NCBI RefSeq assembly: GCF_018402495.1
Contig: NZ_JAGYIU010000003.1
Location: forward strand, 496,001 to 560,000
Origin: Pseudoalteromonas sp.
GTDB lineage: Bacteria; Pseudomonadota; Gammaproteobacteria; Enterobacterales; Alteromonadaceae
Reading direction: 5' to 3'
DNA length: 64,000 nucleotides
Shown: positions 18,835 through 27,623 of the stretch, one piece after another
Position numbering within the stretch: the first letter of the stretch is position 1
Layout of the letters: each line of letters starts with the position of its first letter
The notes under the pieces: model-generated
The model's database searches: none
Told to the model about the DNA's origin: nothing
The model's input: the letters and a program-made list of their open reading frames with translations, nothing else
Made by a program: the position numbers and the translations under genes

Positions 18835-20587
18835 CCGGTATTCCGCACCCATTTTAAGAATAAATTTTCTGGTACTTTTCACCTAAGCAATCAATGATGG
18901 TCTGATTACGCGTTTCTAAATTGGCTACCAATGCCGTTTTGTCTGGTAAATATATAACCGCTATTCCTTCAAAGCATTGGAATACCCAACGCGCTGTAGG
19001 CCGCTGCTCGGGTTTGTACTTCATACTTGGGAAGTAGCAATTTTTCTCGACTAAGGTTGTACGAATTTGATGCTCTAAGCCCGCATATACCATTAAGCAG
19101 CAGGTCATCACCATCAATAGCGCTTCAATACGCTCCGGTTTTTTAAGATAAATGGCGCTCGTTAAGAAGTCGGGGCTTTTAAGAAGCGAAAGCCTTTTTC
19201 AACATTCTGTTGGGCTTTGTAACTGCTCAGCAAGCTTGCCATATCAAGCCCCTCACTGACATCATTGGTGGCAATAATGAACAGTCCAAGTTGTTCTAAA
19301 GCGCTTTGCCGCGAGGCTAGAGGTGTGTATAAATTGCCCGTGATTTGATACTCAATGCGTGTTGGTAACTCGCCTAACTTAGGTCGTCCGGCACTCGCAT
19401 AAACAGCGACTTCTGTTACTTGCGCGTTGACATTACATACCGCTTGCTTGTCTTGCCATTTTATAAGGGCGGTTTGCGCATCTTGTGCGCAGGCAAAGCG
19501 TTGTTGGCCTAACAGTTTGAAGTCTTTTCGCGCTTGCTCGCCCGCTTTTAACATGCGCTTGTTCAAATTGTGTTGCTCACGCTTGTAAGCTTGTTCACTG
19601 CGAATAAGTAGCCACTTTTGTTTGACACCACCATACTCGCTGTCATAACTGACGCCTTCATAACCTTGAGAAATAGGTGTAAACATCAAGGTTGGAGCTT
19701 GTTTGATCAGTGCCTTCGCTTCTTTGAGTGTTTGCGGTACGCGAGTAATAAATAATTGGCCTTGCGCGTCTAAATCCTCAATCGTTTCTTTCACATAAAG
19801 CGCAGCATCCGCCACTAAATAACGGCTCGCTTGCGCGGCTTTTAAACTGCCAATATGCGCTTTTACAATCTGCTTGAAACCCTCCATATCATTACTGTTG
19901 CCACTGGCCGGTTTCATGTATACGGGGATCCCAGACTGATTCTCACATATAAGATTTAATATCACTTGATTAAGCTCAGGTCGATGATCGCGTGAATAAC
20001 CTCTGGCTATACGAATGTGCCTCGGCTCATCGTCCTCAGTGGCTTGACCATCATAATGGAAACTTGTCGAGTCAAGATGCAAAGCTTCAGTTGCCAAACC
20101 AAGCTTAGTAACAACGGCTTCGCCTAACTGTTGATACAAGTTGGAAACACCATATTCGTACAAACTATCTAAGCATCGTCCTAGCGCATCATCGTTAATA
20201 TGCTCAGGTAACACGCCTTCACCAATGAGCCGGTCGACAGGCTTGTTTCTGAAGTATTCGCTATACATATGTAAGGTTCGGCCAGTAAAGCCAAGACCAT
20301 TTAAGACCATTGCAGTCACCAGTTGGCCACAACTGATTTTACGCTCGGGAGCCGCGCCCCTAAAGCCTTATCAATAATATCAGCAAAACCAAGACTATGA
20401 CAAAAACCAGCGACGAGACCATGGTGGTCGAGTATTTTAGAATAAGGAACAGGCATAATATTGTGCTCTCAAAAGAGAGTAATAGATCAAAACTCGGGAT
20501 CGGCGTCAAGAAGTTTTTTTAACAAAAGGCAAAATCATGCTCAGTTATTGAACGATTTTAATTCAAAAATAGAGTGCGGAATGACAG
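18835..20587 (-). mobile_element. IS1634-family insertion sequence, 1753 bp
   Basis: The ends are imperfect inverted repeats: CCGGTATTCCGCACCC at 18835 against CTGTCATTCCGCACTC read inward from 20587. A 6-bp duplication ATCTAA lies on both sides. The single transposase gene on the minus strand has the DUF4277-type N-terminus and DDE residues of the IS1634 family, but two frameshifts. The element is inserted in the last few codons of the kinase pseudogene to its right. Confidence 0.88.
18854..20456 (-). pseudogene. IS1634-family DDE transposase, two frameshifts
   Basis: The reading starts at ATG 20456 (MPVPYSKILDHHGLVAGFCH). It shifts frame near 20357, where an extra CG in GGGGCGCGGCTC breaks a DKALG-APERKISCGQL join. 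The long frame then runs to 19162, and a second shift near 19170 (one A missing in a run of five) breaks FRFLKSPDFLTSAIYLKKPER. The last part runs to 18854. Catalytic acidic residues are visible: LHLDSTSFH, LVADAALYVKE and the Glu in NVEKGFRFLK. With both shifts repaired the protein would be about 534 residues, the family norm. Unless frameshifting is used, no full-length transposase is made, so the copy is probably immobile on its own. Confidence 0.85.
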
Positions 20588-21967
20588 ATCTAATATTGAG
20601 AGCGCGCTGTTAGTTAATGTCGGTTTTTTTGGTAAGGTAATATAAAAAACAGTCCCTTGATTTAACTGACTTTCAACACGAATTTGGCCACAGTGTTGCT
20701 CTATAATTGCTTTACTTATAGCCAGCCCTAACCCTGTGCCTTGGCCTATTGGTTTTGTGGTAAAAAAGGGTCAAAAATTTTATTTAATTTGACGTTATCA
20801 ATTCCACTGCCATTATCTGCAATAGTAATATAAGCATTTTGTTCATCGGCTTCAGTGGTAATACTGATCACGCCTGCTTTGTCACAAATAGCTTGAGCGG
20901 CGTTAAAAATAGATTTAAGAACACCTGAGATAGCTGGGTCGAACGTCCGGTGATGATGATTGGCTCTGTGGTGTAGTTTTTTTAACATGTGCGTTGTATT
21001 TTATTTCGTTCCAGGCAACACGTAATGTACTGTCAATAAGCTCTGCAATATCAATCTCAGCAATTTGCGTTTGATCCGGATGAGCAAATTGTCTTAACCC
21101 TTGCACAATTTCTTTAACACGATCAGCCCCTTCACTCATTTCACTAATTATATCGCTAGAGTCAGTTTTTAATTCATCAAATTGATAATGCTGTAGGGCC
21201 TGTGTTAATGGTTGTTGCGCTATGTCCTTGTTTTTTAAGCTCACTAATTAAGCCGATGAACTGATCAATATTATAAGCTAAATTTTGGATGTTACTGACT
21301 ATATAGCTCAAAGGGTTATTTATTTCGTGAGCAACGCCTGCAGCCATTTGTCCTAATGAGGCCATTTTTTCTGAGTTTATTAATATTTGCTCTATGTTAT
21401 GTTGCTTTTCTTCCATCTCTTTTTGTTTAACTAGCAGGTTTCGTTTTTCAAATTGTGAAATCGTATTACCAGCAAAACTGACAAAGCGTTGCATTAGGGT
21501 AATATCATGTTGATTAAACGCCCCGATCGTCTCGGAAAAATATAGAGCTGGTAGCTTTGTGTGCTTGTGCTCACAGGGGTGGTGAGCATTGCATGCTGCG
21601 AATGCCAAAAGAATCTGTTACTTGCCAATCTGGGAGTTGGTGTAAATTAAATACATTTTTAATGTCTCTGTTGGGTTTATCTAATATTTTCAGTTTTGCA
21701 ATTATTTCATTGCTTTGCGGGTGTGATGCTGTGATTAATGTAGAGGTTTTATCATTGGGATTAATTTTAATTAAAATAGCGGCAGAAAAAGCAATCGCTT
21801 GCTGCAAAATATCAAAAACTCGGTGAGTAAGGTTTCAGTTTTGTCGTTTTTATTATTGCATCTAACCCATTTAATATAAGGCTATTAAATGCACGGTTTT
21901 CTTCAAGTGCAAGATTATGAACTTGTAATAAGTGGAGTTTCTCTAATAGTATTTCGTTACTGTTCAT
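20588..21967 (-). pseudogene. Sensor histidine kinase (GAF-like, HisKA, HATPase), multiply frameshifted and hit by an IS
   Basis: The start ATG 21967 overlaps the end of the FIST frame. Pieces in successive frames read: coiled N-terminus (NEILLEKLHLLQVHNLALEE), a GAF-like segment, HisKA H-box MAAGVAHEINNPLSYIV, dimerisation helix ADRVKEIVQGLRQFAHPD, N-box region FNAAQAICDKAG, G1 DNGSGIDN, IFDPFFTTKP (after adding one T near 20757) and [19 protein letters not shown]. At least five frame changes are needed (near 21830, 21580, 21240, 20950 and 20757). The reading then runs [10 protein letters not shown] to 20588, where the IS interrupts it; the native tail PTE and stop lie beyond the IS at 18817-18828. 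No functional kinase can be made from this copy. Confidence 0.85.
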
Positions 21968-23146
21968 GCAGGACCACCAAAATCTCACATGCAATCATTA
22001 AATTGCCGTGTTTACTTGTTGAATCGCTGAATGTACCAAGTTCACCGAAGGTGAACCCCATAATAAACGGGGTATTCGGTAATTGTGCCTCGATAGACTG
22101 TTTTACCTCGTTCATCGCATTTTTAATTGATAGCATACAACCGCCGCAAAAAATAATAATGGCACCGGTAATATTGTTTATAGCGTGGAGCTCTGCCAAT
22201 TTAGTCAATGAATTAACAACAATATCGCCTCGTTTGATTAATTGCTCCGGGCTACCTGAGGCAAGATAGACAGTGTCGCCAATATTTAGATTTGAGAATA
22301 ATTCAAGCGTACCATTTTCAGCAACTGCTGGGTGACTGAGCAGTAACCTAGGTATCTCGTCATCTAAAGAGAGGGCTCTCGCTAAAGGGGTCATTGTTGA
22401 TTGCGCAAGTATATTTCCTGCTGCCAAATGTGCTAGCCCTAAATTTTCTCGCCATTGGTTATACACATTAAATGCAGGTTGGTGATCAATCGTTTTTAAT
22501 AAGCGACCATCAACGTCTGTAACTGTGCCCTGCTGGTCTGTTTTATCATAGCCTGAGCTAAACAAACCAAAGGTTTCTACACTTGGGTATAGCACCGCAA
22601 CAATAAAGCCCTGTTGGTATACGCTTTCATTGTTGCTGAAACACCACTTTGCTGAAATATCATTATCGGCGCAGCTGCCACCAAAAATAGGAATGCGCTT
22701 TCCTATTACATCTTGAATGCCTTGCAGAACGGTTTCTTCGTTGCCAGGTATTTGAAAGCACCAAACCATTTTGGGTGCGAGTCCTGTTTTACCTGCATTA
22801 GCAATGGCTTTTAATACGGTTTGAGAAGCACTTTGTCTTATGTTTTCGCTTGAATCGCAGCTAGCAACACCATAACAACCCTGAGCGTCTTTAATGGATA
22901 ATAAACTAATGCTTTGCTCGCTTAATGATAGGTTTTTTCAGTTGCAGAGCCAAGACAAGAGGAAATGAGTAAGCAATTATGCGTATTTTTTAAAATGCTT
23001 GGCTGTGTGTTTATAAGGTAGTTAATCGTATCTGTTGTTGCAAACCCAAGGAGCAAGTCGGGTTTGCCTTTAGTAAATTGATTTATAGGCTGTATAAATT
23101 TATCTATATCGCTGCTGTGAGCATGAAAAGTATCAATGGCGAACAT
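21957..23146 (-). pseudogene. FIST-domain sensory protein, one frameshift
   Basis: FIST_N and FIST_C domains form a cytoplasmic sensor found next to signalling proteins and thought to bind small ligands such as amino acids. ATG 23146 is preceded by AAGGAG. The first 75 residues (FAIDTFHAHSSDIDKFIQPI to SCLGSATEK) stop at TAA 22922. Adding one A to the run of six near 22930 continues as EKNLSLSEQSISLLSIKD and then 270 further residues, including IPIFGGSCADN, FIVAVLYPS, VYNQWRENLG and IIIFCGGCMLS. Apart from that base the frame is clean, so decay is recent or the indel is a sequencing error. It is arranged head-to-tail with the broken kinase, its presumed partner. Confidence 0.82.
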
Positions 23147-23369
23147 AGATGCTCCTTGTGATGGCAATGGTCGAAAAGTACGTTTAAATTATTAACCATT
23201 AAAAATTTAGTCTAGACTATTATTTAGTAGTTTGCGTTTTACTAGGGTAATAATGTCACTGATGTCTTAAGTACCTTGCACGTCGCTTTTGTTGTTAAAC
23301 TTATGTTATTATAGGTTTAATAACAAGCTAAAAATAAAAGTGTGCTAAAAACAGTAAAACCGAGTGAAA

Positions 23370-23690
23370 TTGCGAGTTCCTGCTGTTGAGACAGCTGGTG
23401 GGTTTGAAGTTGCTGTACTAATACCTTAACAACCTCAGTTAATTTATCTATGTCTGGGCTAAGTGGTATAGAGGTGATTCGCTTTATTCGTTCTCACGAA
23501 GATTTTAGAGATAGTAGCCATTGGTTATTTCGGGGGCTTAAACTCAATTAATTGATGCCGTTAATACGGGGGATGTACATACATCTAATCCATTTAGTAA
23601 CGATGCATTGATAAGCAATGTTAATAATTTAATTGGCGATATAACTCTTTTGGGGGTAAAGAATGGCTTGTCGAGTATTGTTAGTAGACG
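23370..23690 (+). pseudogene. Remnant of a receiver-domain response regulator
   Basis: No ORF of normal size remains in the roughly 500 bp between the FIST gene and the next regulator, but the translation still resembles a receiver. One frame gives LSMSGLSGIEVIRFIRSHED, like the region after a phosphoacceptor Asp. After a stop and frame change, QLIDAVNTGD and NPFSNDALISNVNNLI resemble the last helix and the KPF motif, with Lys changed to Asn. The acidic pair and phosphoacceptor Asp are not recognisable. It is probably a dead CheY-type gene transcribed rightward with 23663. The boundaries are rough. Confidence 0.45.
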
Positions 23691-25670
23691 ATGAACCCAA
23701 TGTACTAAAATCTTTAAAGCGTGTACTTGTTCGAACAGGGTATCATGTTGTCACTGCCTCTAGTGGGGTTGAAGCACTTGAAATACTAAAGTCCAATCAA
23801 ATTGAACTTATCATTACTGACTTTAGAATGCCCCAGATGAATGGCGCCGATTTATTACGACAAGTTAAAAATAATTGGCCCGATTGCGTAAATTTAGTGC
23901 TGAGCGGTTACGCTGATTTTAAGTCAGTGGTTGAGTTATTAAATCAGGGATTAGTATTTCGCTTTTAGAAAAGCCGTGGATTGATAGTGAGCTATTGGAG
24001 AATATTAGCGAAGCGCAAATGAAATACGAACAACGCCGAGCTAAAAGAGTCAGAGAGCAGTTATTAATAGCCAGTATGTCGGCATTAGTAGAAATAGATA
24101 ATAACGGCATTATTATTCGTTGTAATGCACCCGCCGCTACCATTATTCCCGATATTCATTTATACGAAAACAAACACTTAGCCAATTTAGATGCCATGCA
24201 CGACAAATCAGTAAGTCAGTCATTTGTTGATAAGCAAAGTAGTGCACTTTTTATTAATTATGCTAACACCTCAGATCTCACTAAAAGCGAAGAAGTTATG
24301 ATAGAGCGTTGTTTATCTGACGATTTTTGCCAGCTTTTAAAGTTATCAACTCACACAAAGAGCGTGAGTAATTGTTTTCAGCTTTCAAGCGCACAGTCCG
24401 TTGTGACTAACGAGTCTGACTTTTACCATCATTTGACACTTAGCGAAGCGAATAAAGAATATTTTGCTTTAGTGTGTGTTGATATTGCACAATTTCAATT
24501 AATCAATGATTTGTTAGGGCCAGAAGATGGTAGCTACCTTATAAAATTAGTTTTAAAAGTGCTGAAAGGGGTGTCTGACAAACCGGTGAAAATTCTTCAT
24601 AAAAGCGCCGATCGGTTTGTAGTGTGTGTTCCTGATATTAAATCAGATAGTGAAATTTTAATTGATCTAAATAAAGCAATGGATGAACTGAGTAAAATAC
24701 TACCAAGTAAGTATACGGATGCTCAGGTGCGGCTTTATGGTGTGTATGGGTTGTTCCCCGAAGATAATCTAGAGGGAAAAGAACTCGTTAACCAAATGCA
24801 GTTAACTATGAATTACCAAGCAGGTGAGCAGCAGCGTATTTTTCTCGCTTTGATCCTGAACTAGTCGCAGATTATAAAAAGAATTTTGAGTTAAGCCGTT
24901 TGTTATTAACTGCGGCAAGTAAAAATGAAATGTCATTGCGTTTTCAACCAAAAATTGACACTAAAACAGGACAAGTGTTTAGTGCCGAAGTATTAATCCG
25001 TTGGTATGAGCCGAAAAAGCATGGCTGGGTTGCACCGGATCACTTTATTCCGATAGCCGAATGCGATGGTCAAATTATAGCAATTGGGCGCTGGGTTATT
25101 TCTCAAAGTTGTAAAACGCTAAAATATTGGGCAGATAACCACATTGGCGTACGTGCGCTGGCTATTAATTTGTCTGCAAGGCAATTAAAAGATGATCCAG
25201 AGTGGATTGATTACATGCTTGAATGTTTAACGATTAATGGGTTAGAGTCATCACAGTTAATGTTTGAGTTAACAGAAACCTACTTAATAGATGATTTTAG
25301 TGCCTGTGAACAACAGTTAGTTAGGTTGAGGGAGCTAGGGTTTAAGCTATTAATAGATGATTTTGGTGTAGGTTACTCATCACTTGGCTACCTTTCTAAG
25401 CTGCCAGTAGATGGTGTTAAATTAGATAAAAGCCTTATTACTAATATTGAGTCGTCTTTAGCGATGCAAAGCATGGTTCGTAATATCACGCGTATGTCAC
25501 ATGATCTAAACCTAAAAGTGATAGCTGAAGGCGTTGAAACAGCCTTCCAATGTGAGTTAATTAAAAAGTTAGGGTGTGACTACATACAAGGTTATTACTA
25601 TTGTAAGCCTTTAGAACAAGATGATTTTTGTCGTTATTTAGACCATTTAAATAGTCAAGGTGTGCAATGA
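23663..25670 (+). pseudogene. Receiver-GGDEF(degenerate)-EAL protein, two frameshifts
   Basis: Three consecutive frames form one protein of about 668 residues. Frame one is a receiver (LLVDDEPNVLKSLKRVL, LIITDFRMPQMNG, VLSGYAD) ending abruptly after NQGLVFRF. Adding one T near 23965 continues as FLEKPWIDSELLENI. Frame two has a PAS-like segment and a degenerate GGDEF domain with SADRF in place of GGDEF. It stops near 24864, where adding one T gives IFFSRFDPELVADY. Frame three is an EAL domain with AEVLIRW, ELTETYLIDD, DDFGVGYSSLGYL, LDKSLI and AEGVET, the residues expected of an active c-di-GMP phosphodiesterase. Both breaks are single-base losses in T runs. A shortened EAL protein might still be translated, but no good start is seen. 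Confidence 0.82.
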
Positions 25671-26826
25671 GTTCGATAGCGGTAGTCATATTAGATGACG
25701 ATGCTTTTTTATTAAAAGTATTACAAAGAACTATTCAACGAAGTTTTGAAGATGTTGAGATTATGACAACATCGGACATAGATGAGTTTTGGCAACTGTT
25801 AAAGACCAAGGATGACATAGATTTAGTATTGAGTGATTATTTAATGCCACAAATGAATGGGCTGGATGTTCTAGAGCAATGTATTTCACAAAACCCCTAT
25901 CCTGTAAGGGCATTACTTACCGGTGATATGTCCCTCAGTACCATGATGCGACAGCCAAATGTCGTTCATGCATATTTGGCTAAACCGTTTAATCAAGCAG
26001 ATATCACTTCACTTTTTAATAATGTAGCAGCATTAAAGTCATTGCCCTTTGCCTTTAATGTGCGCAGGCAGTTAGGGGCTATGATTAGCTTTCCTGTTTA
26101 CCCAATCATTTTAAAAGAACTCAGAGACTTAGTACAAAGTAATGAGTTTGATTTACATGATATTACGCATGTTGTTTCTCAAGAGCCCATAATAACGGCT
26201 AAATTATTACAACTTGCAAATTCGGCTTATCTTGGCTTTGTTAGGCCAACATCGTCAATAGATGAAGCAGTATCTAGGCTTGGAACAACGATATTAATGG
26301 CTATCACCACTTCTTTATTGGTGGGCAAAAATTTTGAATCATCCATTCCTACGGCTGTTCATGAAAAGCAATTGGATATAGCTGCGAATTATGCCAGTTG
26401 TGTTAAGCGTTTTGCTAAACAAGTGGGTTTTGATTTGCACGATCAAGAGCTATTATTTTCAGTGGCTTTATTGAGTTTTGTTGGCAAAATTATTTTACTG
26501 TCTCAAGGCGAAAGTGAAGCGTGTATTGAATATGAAAAACTATGAGTGATCAATATACTTGTTCTCACTTTATTTCGGCCTATGTTTTAAAGTTGTGGGG
26601 ATATGACACTAATATGTGTAGTTTACTGATGAGCTGCCACGATTTGGCAGGTACTGATGATAATACGCTGATCCCGCTCAATCATACATTATTTATTGTT
26701 AGACAAATTTTATTTTATGCACAAACACCTTCGCAGCTGCGTTTATATTGTGAGTTCTACGAGGTAGACGCGACACTCTGTAAAGTTATTAGTGAATTTG
26801 ATTGGGAAAGTTATCTCTTAACTTAA
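25667..26826 (+). pseudogene. Receiver-HDOD protein split by a frameshift
   Basis: The first frame (25667-26545) has a receiver (VVILDDDAFLLKVLQRTI, LVLSDYLMPQMNG, LLTGDMS, YLAKPFN) and the start of an HDOD domain (FPVYPIILKELRDL, ISQEPIITAKLLQLANSAYLG-like, SRLGTTILMAI). It stops in the middle of HDOD after EYEKL. A second frame starting at ATG 26542 supplies the missing C-terminus (CSHFISAYVLKLWGYDTN to YLLT). One added base in AAACTATG would join EYEKL to MSDQYTCSHF. The ATGA overlap could allow coupled translation of two halves, so partial function is possible. HDOD response regulators usually act as non-enzymatic signalling outputs. It overlaps the EAL frame by 4 bp, so it is in the same operon. 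Confidence 0.75.
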
Positions 26827-26931
26827 TGGTGCATAAAATAGATCTGCAAAATAGCCCGAATTCCAATAATCATCTCTTCACAGACTTTTCTGCTCCTCCT
26901 TCCCGCTTTGTATTTTATCGACTTTAGTTCA

Positions 26932-27290
26932 GGGTCTGTTGACCTTTGCGGATTACAATTTGTTCAAACTAGGGGCGGTTTAATCGCCCCAAGAGGTTTG
27001 TAACCTAGTGGGCTCGATAACTGCTCCTGCGTTATTCTACTGGCTTACATCCCTGTAAGAATAAGTAAAAACCGAGCAAAGCTTCCGCGTCCTGCTCACG
27101 CTCCTTACCACCATCCATGGTGGCAACAAAGAGTAAATCGCCCCTAGGCAGAACCCGAAGGGCAGCGCCTGTTTGGCATTGATGCTGCGTTATCGCCTAT
27201 TTATGGGGAATAACCACACCACATAGGCTATGCCTTGCCTAAATACCAAACAGACTGCTGCAAATTTAACCTTGAAAGGTCAGCAGACCC
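26932..27290 (+). repeat. 359-bp MITE-like element, longest copy
   Basis: The terminal inverted repeats are GGGTCTGTTGACCTTT at the left and AAAGGTCAGCAGACCC at the right, with one mismatch over 16 bp. The interior holds GCGGTTTAATCGCC and many short inverted segments but no gene. The element fills much of the 797-bp gap between the HDOD fragment and the TonB receptor gene. Related pieces lie near 12400, 18672, 31681 and 63909. No transposase in the window has matching ends; the IS1634-type repeats differ. No clear target duplication is visible. The remaining 333 bp to the receptor gene is AT-rich and should contain its promoter. Confidence 0.8.
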
Positions 27291-27623
27291 TAATGAAAAC
27301 CCCATAAAACATTATTTAAAGTATGTTTTTTACCCTACTTGTGGGTAGAAAACATACAAGCGGGTTGTTTTTAGTAATTATGAATTAAATGGCATTGCTA
27401 ACAATGTGTTAACTTCTTGAGCTTGATATTAAAATGCTACTTTGGTTTAATTTTGAGCTATTAAGGGTGTTATTTTTCTGTTTTTGAGTGAATTTGCATT
27501 TTTATGCTAATTTTATCATATTTTTGTTTCTTTTTATTTGTGTATGTTGCTAGGATGTTGTCAAAGGCTTGCAAGAAAATGCCTTAATAAATTATATGAA
27601 CACACAAAAACAGGGTCCTCATT

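Noticed and set aside
26542..26826. Separate small gene overlapping the HDOD frame
   Set aside because: Its sequence is the missing C-terminal part of the HDOD domain, so a frameshift is the simpler explanation.
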